From Rothia nasimurium (GTDB lineage Bacteria; Actinomycetota; Actinomycetes; Actinomycetales; Micrococcaceae): a DNA stretch of 64,000 bases. The notes under the pieces were generated by a model. The model was not told where the DNA came from and made no database searches. It was given only the letters and a program-made list of their open reading frames with translations. Shown in pieces: positions 27,683-36,442 of the stretch. Numbering within the stretch: the first letter of the stretch is position 1; each line of letters starts with the position of its first letter. The position numbers and the translations under genes are program-made. The stretch is taken from contig NZ_CAKMTD010000004.1 of NCBI RefSeq assembly GCF_928391935.1, forward strand, positions 62,001-126,000, given 5' to 3'.

Positions 27683-27702
27683 CACCGGGAGGGCAGGTCT
27701 TT
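27662..27702. terminator. Bidirectional terminator between pstB and the pyruvyl transferase gene
   Basis: A stem of about 15 bp (aacctgccctcccgg / ccgggagggcaggt) with a ttataaca loop. The minus-strand side is followed by a six-T run and the plus side by ctttaa. It serves the two convergent genes. Confidence 0.85.
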
Positions 27703-27719
27703 AAGCTCTCTACAGGGGG

Positions 27720-29204
27720 CTACTCGCCGCGCATCTTACGGCGCATCCAGCCACGGAAGGTCGCATTTTCTTCTGCCTCAATGAGGGAATCCTCAAGCTC
27801 AGCATTCTTACGCTCCAACTCAGCGGCTCGGGCCTGGGCCTGGTCACGTTGCAGCAGGCGCTGGTAGTCCCAGGACAGGGCCCGGTCGGTTTCAGCGCTT
27901 GCCATCGCTGCGGCCAGAGAAAGCTCAGCGATATCATCGCGCACCAGCAGGTTGGTGATATTCCATTCGCCGGTGAAGATCGTGGGGGTATTATCAAGAT
28001 CAAGCGCGGCAGGGGAGGCCTGGGCGTTACCGGTCAGCAGGACCTGGGTGACAGTATCCCACCAGCTAGCAGAGAAAGCCCGCAGCTCTTCCACCCGGGC
28101 CAGCAGGGTCGCAGACAGCTCGTTACGGAGCTGAATCACCTCATGCAGGGCCTCGGCGGGAGCATCGGAGTTCAGCAGGGACAGCGGAATGGCGTAGTTC
28201 TCTGCGCCGTACTGCTCCATCATGCCACGCACCCGCATATCGGTGAAAGCATCAGGGAGCAGGGCTACGAAGGGAACGCCCGCTGAGAGCGAGAAAACGC
28301 CGGGGTGGTAGCGGGTTGAGAAGGTAATGAAAGCTCCCCGGTGGACCTGAACGGCATCGTCAGTGTGGACGACAGGTAACTGCACCGGGTTGGAGAACAT
28401 GTGGGAGGCGATTTCCGCGTGGGTGTCGACGTCGTGACCGCCCTCCAGAGGGACGCCCATGTGCGGCAGGAAGACGGTACGCAGACCGTAATCGCGGTAC
28501 ATGTCGTCCAGGAGCTGGCCTACCGTGCGGGCCTGGCCGGGGTTTAGACCGGCAAAGGTGGCGCAGATGTAGTGCTCGGGCAGGTCGACGGTGGGGCGGC
28601 CGGGCAGGGAACGCTTCTGATGGATGTAGAAGGTGGCGTCGTCGACGATGTGGTTGGCCTCGATACCCCGGCTCTGAGCCCAGGCGTAGGAGGACTTTTC
28701 ACGCATACCAACGAGCTGGGCGGCAGAGAGCATATTCTGCAGGGTTTCTGCGTCAGCTTCGGTGAGGACAGGGCCAACTGACTGGCCGGAAATGACGAGG
28801 GGGATGCCGTGGGCCTTTGCGATCAAGGCGTAGGCGGCACGTTCGTAGAGGAGCCAGCCGTAGGTGGAGTTCATGTTGCCGCCACCGGCGATGACGATGC
28901 CGTCCATGTCAGCGACAGCGCGGACGAACTCGGTGATTTCGTCGCGGGCGGTTTCACCGGCCAAGTGGGCCCGGACCTCTTCAAGGTAGATTTCCCGTTC
29001 GGCTGGGGGCCAGGGGAATTCTAGGGTTTTGAGGTAACCGGTGGCGGTGCCGATGAACTGCTGGGAATGTGCAATGCTTCGGGTAGCAATGACGACGTCG
29101 TAGCCGCGGCGGGTGAGTTCCGTTGCGGTTGCGATGCCCATGGCTTCGTCGCCAACGTGGTAGACCGGCTGCCCAAGGTCTGCAAGCACAAGAATGCGAG
29201 GCAT
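27720..29204 (-). CDS. Polysaccharide pyruvyl transferase family protein (CsaB/WcaK-like)
   Basis: Transfers, or is predicted to transfer, ketal-linked pyruvate from PEP to a cell-surface glycan. Visible features are an N-terminal Rossmann-like strand (ILVLADLGQPVYHVGDEAM), the IAGGGNMNS segment near 104-112, a central LVISGQSVGP, and the FSTRYHPGVFSLSAGVPFV block near 295-313 with the conserved His. The last 60 residues are helical and coiled-coil-like, rich in Glu/Ala/Arg. The 494 residues exceed typical CsaB because of this tail. The next gene upstream (GT2) ends 2 nt before its start, so they form one operon. Substrate unknown. Confidence 0.8.
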   Translation of the reverse strand: MPRILVLADLGQPVYHVGDEAMGIATATELTRRGYDVVIATRSIAHSQQFIGTATGYLKTLEFPWPPAEREIYLEEVRAHLAGETARDEITEFVRAVADMDGIVIAGGGNMNSTYGWLLYERAAYALIAKAHGIPLVISGQSVGPVLTEADAETLQNMLSAAQLVGMREKSSYAWAQSRGIEANHIVDDATFYIHQKRSLPGRPTVDLPEHYICATFAGLNPGQARTVGQLLDDMYRDYGLRTVFLPHMGVPLEGGHDVDTHAEIASHMFSNPVQLPVVHTDDAVQVHRGAFITFSTRYHPGVFSLSAGVPFVALLPDAFTDMRVRGMMEQYGAENYAIPLSLLNSDAPAEALHEVIQLRNELSATLLARVEELRAFSASWWDTVTQVLLTGNAQASPAALDLDNTPTIFTGEWNITNLLVRDDIAELSLAAAMASAETDRALSWDYQRLLQRDQAQARAAELERKNAELEDSLIEAEENATFRGWMRRKMRGE

Positions 29205-29206
29205 GT

Positions 29207-30184
29207 TTAGCGGGTTCCTTTCACAAAGCGGGAGAGGCGCGATTTAAGCGAGAGCGCCTTCTCGATCCGTTCGAGCCGCTCTGAGGTGGTGCGAGTGGTT
29301 TTTTCTATTAAGTCTAGTTTGGCATTGATCGTGGCTAGTTCTTCGAGAACACGGTGGGTTAGGTCAATATTGTGACCCACACTGCCATCCACCTGGTTGG
29401 TGAGGTGGGCTTGGAAGAGGTAGGGGCCAAGGGCTCCGCCGTTTGCGAGGTGGTCACGGATTGCTTGTGCGCGGACCTTGCCGTCATAGATTCCGTGCAG
29501 GATCTTCCCGGCGTAAACGGAGTTAGCGTTGCTTCCTTCGGTTTGTTCGGGGCGCTGGGACCAGTGGGCGAGGTTTTGGTCGATGAAAGCGATGGGGTAC
29601 CGGGAGGCTACCCGGAGGTTGAACTCCCAATCGCCGACGACAGGGAGGTCTTCGTTGTAGTAACCGAGCTCGTCGTGGAGGGTGCGGCGGTGGAGGATTG
29701 AGATGGGGACGGCGCGGTTGATGCGGGTGAGGTCTTGGAGGGTGATGTCGTTGAGGAACCCCCAGAAGGGGCGGGAGTCAATGAACTCGAAGGTTCCGTC
29801 GTCGGTGATGCGTTCGAAGTATTCGTCGGTGCGGACGGTGACCATCTGGCCTTGGGTTTCTTCGAGGTGGCTGACGGTGGTTTCGAGGAAGGTGGGTTCC
29901 CAGAGATCGTCATCGTCGTGGATGGCGATGTAGGTGGAGTCGGTGGCTCGTATGCCCTGGTTGGAGGCTGCCTCCATGCCGTGGGAGGTTTCGTTGTGGA
30001 TGACCTGCACATGGGTGAGGCCGGTGCTTGCAGCAAGGGTCGCATCGACGGTGGATGCCTGGCCGCCGTCGTTAACGACTACGACGGTGTAGTCAGTGTA
30101 GGTTTGGGCGGCGATGTTGCGTAGGGCCCGTTCGAGGAAGAGGGGGCGGTCTTTGGTTCGAACGATGATGGCGACTGTGGACAT
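29207..30184 (-). CDS. Family 2 glycosyltransferase
   Basis: Inverting GT-A glycosyltransferase for cell-surface glycan assembly. The N-terminal nucleotide-sugar site begins VAIIVRTKDRPLFLERAL, with VVVNDG near 35-40 and the metal-binding HDDDD near 93-97. An acceptor-region VVGDWEFNLR lies near 182-191. The C-terminal 75 residues form a likely coiled coil, as in the downstream pyruvyl transferase. No signal or membrane segment. First gene of a two-gene operon. Strongly C-ending codons. Confidence 0.85.
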   Translation of the reverse strand: MSTVAIIVRTKDRPLFLERALRNIAAQTYTDYTVVVVNDGGQASTVDATLAASTGLTHVQVIHNETSHGMEAASNQGIRATDSTYIAIHDDDDLWEPTFLETTVSHLEETQGQMVTVRTDEYFERITDDGTFEFIDSRPFWGFLNDITLQDLTRINRAVPISILHRRTLHDELGYYNEDLPVVGDWEFNLRVASRYPIAFIDQNLAHWSQRPEQTEGSNANSVYAGKILHGIYDGKVRAQAIRDHLANGGALGPYLFQAHLTNQVDGSVGHNIDLTHRVLEELATINAKLDLIEKTTRTTSERLERIEKALSLKSRLSRFVKGTR

Positions 30185-30253
30185 GGTGCTCTCTCGGTGG
30201 GGCCGGGGTCAAGGGGTCTGTACCCAATATAGCGAATGTGCAGGGGTAGCGGG

Positions 30254-31264
30254 CTAGAGCAGGGGGGATAGGGCGAGGAAGAGAATGGCGGAGAGCGCGA
30301 AGCAGGCAGGCATGGTGATAAGCCAGGTGAGGACGATCCGGAGCACAATTTTGTGGCGGACGGAGGCGAAGCGCTGGTTGAGGCCTGAACCGAGGACGGC
30401 TGAGGCGGCCAGGTGGGAGGAGGAGACCGGGGTGTTGAGGAAGAACTGGAGGAGGACGAGGGCCATGGCGGTTGAGCTCTGGGCGATGGCGCCTCGGAAG
30501 GGGTCGACTTTGACCATTTGGTGGGCGAAGGTGTAGCCGATGCGGGCGCTGCCGCGGGCGGTTCCGAGGCCGAGGATGAAGGCTAGGAAGATGGCGGAGA
30601 TGACGTAGGTGCTGGCGCTGACGTGGACGCCGGCGGCGAGGAGGAGAACGGCGTAGATGACGATGGCTCGTTGGCCGGTTTGGATACCGTGGACGAAGGA
30701 GATGAGGGAGTTTGCGATGGAGAGGATGTTGCGGGAGGCGTGGTTGACGACTGCCGGGTAGGAGCGTAGGAGGAGCCGGTAGAAGGGGGTGACAGCAAGC
30801 CAGGCCAAGAGGAAGAGGAGGAAGGGGGCGATAATCAGCGGGGCGATGATGAAGGTGGTGAGGGGTTCGGAGAAGGGGTTGTAGCTGCCGAGGTCTGTGG
30901 TTTGTGCGGCCCAGGCTGCCCCGGCTAGGCCGCCGATGAGGGCGTGGGTTGAGGATGAGGGCATGCGGTACCACCAGGTGAGGAGGCCCCAGATGAAGCA
31001 GGCCAGCAGGGAGGTGAGGACCATGCTGAGGCCTATGGTGTTGTGGGGGACGGTGAGCCAGTGGGTGGTGACGGAGCCTAGGGCGAGGCCGGTGATGGCC
31101 ATGCCGAGGAAGTTGAAGATTGCGCTGGTGCGGAGGGCTATGCGGGGGGTGAGAGCCCGGGTTTTGACGGGGATTGCGGTGGCGTTGGCAGCGTCGTGGA
31201 ATCCGGTGACGAAGGTGAACCCGATGAGGGCGAGGCAGCTGAGGATGAAGAGGACGAGGGCCAC
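30254..31264 (-). CDS. pit: Inorganic phosphate transporter, PiT family
   Basis: Low-affinity cation-coupled phosphate permease, 336 residues, with about ten transmembrane helices. Both PiT signature repeats are visible: GFHDAANATAIPVKTRAL near 21-38, and the later VSSSHLAASAVLGSG near 288-302, with MPSSSTHALIGG near 100-111. It lies 2 nt after the DUF47 gene on the same strand, a standard pairing. A high-affinity pst operon is encoded 3 kb away. A long overlapping frame on the same strand is a codon-bias artefact. Confidence 0.92.
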   Translation of the reverse strand: MALVLFILSCLALIGFTFVTGFHDAANATAIPVKTRALTPRIALRTSAIFNFLGMAITGLALGSVTTHWLTVPHNTIGLSMVLTSLLACFIWGLLTWWYRMPSSSTHALIGGLAGAAWAAQTTDLGSYNPFSEPLTTFIIAPLIIAPFLLFLLAWLAVTPFYRLLLRSYPAVVNHASRNILSIANSLISFVHGIQTGQRAIVIYAVLLLAAGVHVSASTYVISAIFLAFILGLGTARGSARIGYTFAHQMVKVDPFRGAIAQSSTAMALVLLQFFLNTPVSSSHLAASAVLGSGLNQRFASVRHKIVLRIVLTWLITMPACFALSAILFLALSPLL

Positions 31265-31266
31265 GT

Positions 31267-31884
31267 TTAGGATTCCTGCACGATGATTCGGCCGATTTCG
31301 GTGGCTAGGCTGCGCATGGCTTCGGAGGCTTCTATGAGTTTGTGGACGAAGCGGGTGGTTTGGAGATAGCGGGTTTGTTTGTAGCGGCTGAGGATGTCGG
31401 CATCGTATTCTTCGGCGATACGTACCGCCTGTTTGGTGATGCGGAGCATGGTGATCCAGTAGTCGTCGAGGTCGCGGAGGTCGCTGAGCTTGGGGATGGT
31501 CTGGGTGGTGAGGACGGCCTGGCGCTGGATGAGGTCGAGTAGGGTTGCTGCGCGGGGGGAGAAACGCACGATGTTGTTGAGGTACAGAATGTTGGCAGCT
31601 GAGGTGAGTTTTTCGACGACGCCGCCGAGGGAGACCGCCAGGGTGTAGATGTCTTCGCGGGGGATGGGGGTTGAAAAGGAGCTGCGCACGGCTGTCATGG
31701 TGGTGTGAAGCATGTCTAGGGTTTCAGCTTCGTGCGTGAGGATGCGTTCGAGAAGGGTGGCGTAGCGGTCTTCTGGGGATCCGACCATTTCGGAGAGTAG
31801 GGCTGCTGCCCCGGACACCTGTTCTGAGAGCCCTGCGAGGGCGGCGAGGGAGGTGTTTTCTTGGGGGAACATGCGCTGGAGCAT
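31267..31884 (-). CDS. DUF47/PhoU-like regulator of PiT
   Basis: All-helical protein of 205 residues in the PhoU-related DUF47 family, which accompanies and probably regulates PiT transporters. Typical segments are a heptad-like DLIQRQAVLTTQTIPKLSDL and EYDADILSRYKQTRYLQ. The start at 31884 (MLQRMFPQ) is preferred because AAGGAG lies about 9 nt upstream; a start at 31932 would add 16 atypical residues. Two nt separate it from pit. Confidence 0.85.
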   Translation of the reverse strand: MLQRMFPQENTSLAALAGLSEQVSGAAALLSEMVGSPEDRYATLLERILTHEAETLDMLHTTMTAVRSSFSTPIPREDIYTLAVSLGGVVEKLTSAANILYLNNIVRFSPRAATLLDLIQRQAVLTTQTIPKLSDLRDLDDYWITMLRITKQAVRIAEEYDADILSRYKQTRYLQTTRFVHKLIEASEAMRSLATEIGRIIVQES

Positions 31885-32425
31885 GGCCGTTTTCTCCTTG
31901 GTTTTGCGTGTGATGGGGGAGCTGCCGGGCATTGGTGAGGCTAGGGGCCATGGTATCGCGTCAAGGTAAACTCGTGCGCTTTTGGGGAGGGGGAATGAGA
32001 TGTTTGTTAAGGACGAAGACGCCGGGCTTGCCTTCTCCCTTGTCAGGGAGGGAGGTGCCCGGCGTCTGCGGTATGAAGTTTAGGGATGCCAGGCTGGGAG
32101 CGCCTCTCGGCGGAAGGCCGCTCGAAGCGGCTAAAGATTTGGAGCCCGGGGCTACCTATTAGCAGCCTGACATCTTGCCTCCTATCTTTCTCCTGTTGGG
32201 GGTGGTTGTCAACCCGGGTATGGAAAATTTTTGACCTGATGGATTTAGCTGGTGGACTCTCGTATGACATGGGGTGACGTCTCACATGGTGACATTTTCT
32301 GTAAAAATTTGAGTAAATCCCGGGTTGGGTATTGACCAACTTGTGTGACATGGGCCATGGTTGTAGGACTCGTAGTTTTATTGGTACACACCACAATGGA
32401 TCACTTGGATAAAGGAAATCCTTCA
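31885..32425 (+). promoter_or_regulatory. Long regulatory region before the subtilase gene
   Basis: About 540 nt with no gene. A long-range stem (agacgccgggc / gcccggcgtct, about 32017-32067) encloses a nested ctccc/gggag hairpin. GCCGCT-CGA-AGCGGC and AGCCC-GG-GGCT hairpins follow to about 32155. Near the gene, ACATGG occurs three times (about 32267, 32284, 32348), the last within CATGG-G-CCATG. An inverted CAACCCGGG/CCCGGGTTG pair (32210, 32319) flanks the first two. TTGACC near 32333 is a -35 candidate. No known riboswitch class was recognised. Confidence 0.4.
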
Positions 32426-35400
32426 ATGACGAAAAAATACACACCCAAGAAGGTAGCCCGCAGCGGTGCAGCCTCCCTGCTTGGCCTCGGTATGGTCCTC
32501 TCCATGGGTCTGCCCGCGGCTCATTCCCTGACCGATGCTGACCTGTTCCATAGTGCTACTCAGGCCATGAGCGAACAGGTGCTCACTCCTTCCATGAAGG
32601 CAGCTCAGGGTACCGTCAGCGTATTTGTTCAGTTCAAGGGTAAGGGCGCCTACGAGAGCACCCAGCCCGCCGCCGTCCTGCAGGGTAAACAGGCCCCCGT
32701 TGAGGCCCAGGCTGAGGTTCAGGCAATTGCTGCAGCTGTTGAGAAGCAGGGGCGAGCAGTGGCTGCAGAAACAGGCGCAACTGTGCTTTACACAGCCCAC
32801 AACTCCCTTCGCGGTGTAGCAATTCGCGGTGACGCTGAGAAGATTCGTGAACTGGCTTCTCGCAGCGATGTTGTCATGATTTCCCCCATCGTCTCGAAGA
32901 CCCCGTCCAACACCGGCACCGTCATAGATACCCAGGCCATCACCAGCTGGCAGCAGACCGGTTACACCGGTAAGGGCGTCAAAATCGCCATTATCGACAC
33001 CGGCGTTGACTACACCCACACCCAATTTGGCGGCCCCGGTACCGCTGAAGCCTACGAAAAGGCTTCTAAGCTGACCGAGATGCCCGCTGCCGATTCAGGT
33101 CTGTACGATCCTGAAAAGTACCTCGGCGGTTATGACCTGGCCGGCGATAACTACGACTCAGCTAGCGATGCGGCAGACGCCCTGCCCCAGCCTGACGGCA
33201 ACCCGCTTGACTGCCGCTTTGCTGGTCACGGTACCCACGTTGCAGGTACCGCAGCAGGCTACGCCGTCAACGCTGACGGCAGCACCTTCAAGGGTGATTA
33301 CACCAAGATCACCGAAGATGAGATGAAGGGCATGAAGATTGGTGCTGGTTCAGCTCCTGGCGCCCAGATTGTTGACTTCCGTGTCTTCGGCTGTGAAGGG
33401 TCCACCGATCTCACTGGCCAGGCCCTCGACCGCTCCTTGGACCCCAACAACGACGGTAAGTACGACGACCGAGTTGACGTCGTAAACATGTCCCTGGGTT
33501 CTGACTACGGTGCTACCGACGACCCCGAAAACGTCATTGTTGATGCCCTGACCCGCCAGGGTATCCTCTCTGTTGCAGCTGCCGGTAACTCCCGCGCCGC
33601 TAACGGTAACGGCGATACCTACTCCATCTCCGGTAACCCGGCTAATGCTCGCTCGGCCCTGGCCGTTGCCAACTCCATCGGTTCTACCGCCGCTATCGAC
33701 AAGGCTAAGGCTCATTCACCTTCATCTCTTGCCGGTGACCTCAGCGGTGACTACTCAGTCAACTTCGACTACTCAACTGCTACCCCTGAGCAGCTGATTG
33801 GCGAGGTCGTCAAGAGCACCCCCGAGAACCCCTTCGGTTGTGATGCCTACCCCGAGGGCACCGACTTCGGTGGTAAGTGGGTCTTCATCGACTGGACCGA
33901 TAACTTTGAAACCTTCCCCTGTGGCTCAGCCGTCCGATTCAACAACATTGAAAAGGCAGGCGGTAAGGGCGTAATCCTCGCCTCCAACCTGAATTACGAG
34001 ACCGTCGGTATTGCAGGTAACCGCACCATCCCCGGCGTCCGTCTGGTTGCTCAGGACGCTGAAAAGGTCCGCGCCGCTCTTGATGCCGGTGAAGAAGTCA
34101 AGATTGAGCTGAAGAACGAATGGATTTCCTCCGTTCTGGTTGAGCATGGCCTCTTTGACCAGGTCAATGAATCAACCGGTCGTGGTGTCCACGGCACCGT
34201 CGGCTACACCAAGCCGGACGTCGCCGCCCCCGGTACCGGTATCGGTTCAGCTGCCGTTGCTGGCGGTTCCGAAAAGGCTGTCATGTCAGGTACCTCCATG
34301 GCTTCTCCCCACGTTGCAGGTGTTGCAGCCCTGGTCTACGAAGCCAACCAGAGCTACTCAGCTCCCCAGGTCAAGGCAGCTATCATGAACTCTGCTGTTC
34401 ATGACCTGACTACTGAGGACGGCGCAGTTCACTCCGTAGAACGCGTTGGCGCCGGCCGTGTTGACGCCCTGAAGGCTGTCAACCAGAAGGTTCTAACCTA
34501 CAGCGCTGACCATCCCGACCAGGTTTCAGAAAGCTTTGGCGTGGTTGAAGTCCTGCCTAATGCAGGCGTTCAGACCTATGTCCGGAACCTGACTGTTGAT
34601 AATTCAGACAATAAGGCCCACACCTACAAGGTATCTTTTGCGGCATCATCAGATATCCCCGGTGTTGAGGTGTCAGCCCCCGAGACCGTGACCGTTGAGG
34701 CCGGTGGCAAGACCACCTTCGCCGTTACCGTCACTGTTGATCCCTCCAAGCTGGAAAAGAAGCTAGAAGCAGCTAGCTCAGCCCAGCAACTGGGCTATGA
34801 CCGCCAGTTCCTGAGCATCGAATCCGGCCGTCTGCTGCTGACTGAAAACGGCAGCGAGATGCGTCTGCCCCTGCAGATTGCCCCCAAGCCGGTATCAGAC
34901 ATGAAGGCTGCCGCAAGCACCATCGAATTCGGTGAGTACAGCCTCAAGAACACCATTGACCTTGAAGGCACTGCCGTTGACCAGGGCGGCTACAAGTCCC
35001 TGGTTGGCGCCTTCGAACTCGGTGCAGTGTCTGACCGTTTCAAGACCTCCAGCCTGGGGGCTGCTACCAGCCAGCGGGTTGACCTCCAGTACGTCGGTGC
35101 TTCTACCAACGTCCCTGCCCTGCAGGCCGCTGGCGGTGACGTTGCCAAGGACGGCATGATGAGCATCGGTGTTTCTACCTGGTCCAACTGGGAGAACCTC
35201 ACCAACCCCACCAGCATTGAAGTTGCCTTCGATGTTGACGGTAATAACCGGGCAGACTACTACGTCTACACCAACCGTGTCGCCGGCCTAGACTACCCCG
35301 TTGCAACCCTGGTTGGTTACGTCAACGGCCAGCTGACTGCCCTGGACCACCAGCCCATCAACGGAGCTTTCGGCAGTGTTGACACCAACACCTTCGACAG

Positions 35401-36322
35401 CAACGTCCTCACCCTACCTGTCCAGCTGTCCAAGATGGGTATTACTGCTGATAACGCAGGCGACCTGCGCTACATGGTAGATACCTACTCCTGGTACGAG
35501 AACGGCCACACTGACTCAACTGACTGGGTTTCCTTCAACCCCCACAACCCCAACCTGTGGTTCGAAGGCACTGCATCTGACGCAGCAGGCCTGTTCGTTG
35601 ACGCCCCCGATGCTGATATCACGATCAACCGTGGCAACGTCAACGTCCGGGACGCCAAGGCCCTGCTCCTGCACATGCACAATGGCACCGGTGACCTGAG
35701 CGGCACCAAGACTGGTGAAGACGGCGGCAAGGCTGAAATCGTATCACTGGTTCAGGAAGAAAAGATTCAGAACCCCCGCTTCCACGATGTCACTCCTGAT
35801 GATCAGTTCTACAAGGAAATCGCTTGGCTGGCTGAACGCGGTATCACCACCGGTTACCCCGATGGTACCTTCAAGCCCCTGGCTAACGTAGAGCGTGGCG
35901 CTATGGCCGCCTTCTTCTACCGCCTGGCAGGTAGCCCCCAGTTCACTGCCCCGAGCGAATCCCCCTTCAAGGACGTAGCTACTGACCACCAGTTCTACAA
36001 GGAAATCGCCTGGATGCACGCTTCCGGTATCAGCACCGGCTGGGCAGACGGAACCTTCCGTCCCCACGATCCTGTCAACCGTGACGCTATGGCTGCCTTC
36101 TTCTACCGTTACGCAGGTGAGCCTGAATATGTAGCACCCCAGGACGGCAAGTTCTCTGACGTTGCCCCTGACTCTCAGTTCTACAAGGAAATCTCCTGGC
36201 TGGCTGAGTCTGGCGTAACTACCGGTTGGGCTGACGGCACTTTCCGTCCTGTTACCCCCATTGCTCGTGATGCAATGGCTGCCTTCCTCTACCGTTTCGA
36301 CCAGAATGTTTCTCCCCGCTAA
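32426..36322 (+). CDS. Secreted S8 subtilisin-like protease with three SLH repeats
   Basis: Large extracellular serine protease, about 1298 residues. Sec signal peptide at 1-37 (KK/KK basic start, hydrophobic core, PAAHS end), an inhibitor-I9-like propeptide near 50-155, and a subtilase domain with triad D191 (IIDTGVDY), H268 (GHGTHVAG) and S624 (GTSMASPHVAG). The catalytic domain is split by a PA-like insert (about 440-560). Fn3/beta-sandwich regions fill 690-1100. Three SLH repeats (about 1117-1165, 1180-1228, 1241-1298) end the protein and should hold it on the wall polymer. ATG 32426 has AAAGGAAA upstream and begins the signal peptide; the frame is open to 32345. Oral Rothia are known for gluten-degrading subtilases; whether this is one is untested. 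Confidence 0.92.
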   Translation: MTKKYTPKKVARSGAASLLGLGMVLSMGLPAAHSLTDADLFHSATQAMSEQVLTPSMKAAQGTVSVFVQFKGKGAYESTQPAAVLQGKQAPVEAQAEVQAIAAAVEKQGRAVAAETGATVLYTAHNSLRGVAIRGDAEKIRELASRSDVVMISPIVSKTPSNTGTVIDTQAITSWQQTGYTGKGVKIAIIDTGVDYTHTQFGGPGTAEAYEKASKLTEMPAADSGLYDPEKYLGGYDLAGDNYDSASDAADALPQPDGNPLDCRFAGHGTHVAGTAAGYAVNADGSTFKGDYTKITEDEMKGMKIGAGSAPGAQIVDFRVFGCEGSTDLTGQALDRSLDPNNDGKYDDRVDVVNMSLGSDYGATDDPENVIVDALTRQGILSVAAAGNSRAANGNGDTYSISGNPANARSALAVANSIGSTAAIDKAKAHSPSSLAGDLSGDYSVNFDYSTATPEQLIGEVVKSTPENPFGCDAYPEGTDFGGKWVFIDWTDNFETFPCGSAVRFNNIEKAGGKGVILASNLNYETVGIAGNRTIPGVRLVAQDAEKVRAALDAGEEVKIELKNEWISSVLVEHGLFDQVNESTGRGVHGTVGYTKPDVAAPGTGIGSAAVAGGSEKAVMSGTSMASPHVAGVAALVYEANQSYSAPQVKAAIMNSAVHDLTTEDGAVHSVERVGAGRVDALKAVNQKVLTYSADHPDQVSESFGVVEVLPNAGVQTYVRNLTVDNSDNKAHTYKVSFAASSDIPGVEVSAPETVTVEAGGKTTFAVTVTVDPSKLEKKLEAASSAQQLGYDRQFLSIESGRLLLTENGSEMRLPLQIAPKPVSDMKAAASTIEFGEYSLKNTIDLEGTAVDQGGYKSLVGAFELGAVSDRFKTSSLGAATSQRVDLQYVGASTNVPALQAAGGDVAKDGMMSIGVSTWSNWENLTNPTSIEVAFDVDGNNRADYYVYTNRVAGLDYPVATLVGYVNGQLTALDHQPINGAFGSVDTNTFDSNVLTLPVQLSKMGITADNAGDLRYMVDTYSWYENGHTDSTDWVSFNPHNPNLWFEGTASDAAGLFVDAPDADITINRGNVNVRDAKALLLHMHNGTGDLSGTKTGEDGGKAEIVSLVQEEKIQNPRFHDVTPDDQFYKEIAWLAERGITTGYPDGTFKPLANVERGAMAAFFYRLAGSPQFTAPSESPFKDVATDHQFYKEIAWMHASGISTGWADGTFRPHDPVNRDAMAAFFYRYAGEPEYVAPQDGKFSDVAPDSQFYKEISWLAESGVTTGWADGTFRPVTPIARDAMAAFLYRFDQNVSPR

Positions 36323-36384
36323 GACCGGTGGTGAAAACTTCATGGGGGTCTTGGAGCTAGGTTTCTAGCAAGACCCATCGGAGT

Positions 36385-36430
36385 AAAGCCCGGCCCCTCT
36401 TCCAGCTGGAAGGGGGGCCGGGCTTTTGAT
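36385..36430 (+). terminator. Terminator after the subtilase gene
   Basis: A stem of about 17 bp (aaagcccggcccc plus cttcc with complement) and an AGCT loop, followed by tttt. Confidence 0.9.
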
Positions 36431-36442
36431 TTTAGGCCCGTA

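Noticed and set aside
30093..30974. Long minus-strand frame of 293 codons over the GT2/PiT region
   Set aside because: Arg/Pro/His-rich translation typical of an out-of-frame reading of C-ending codons; the PiT frame shows clear family motifs.
31990..32170. Possible known riboswitch (c-di-AMP, cobalamin, TPP, SAM) before the subtilase gene
   Set aside because: Conserved core sequences of those classes could not be found by eye; only generic hairpins are visible.
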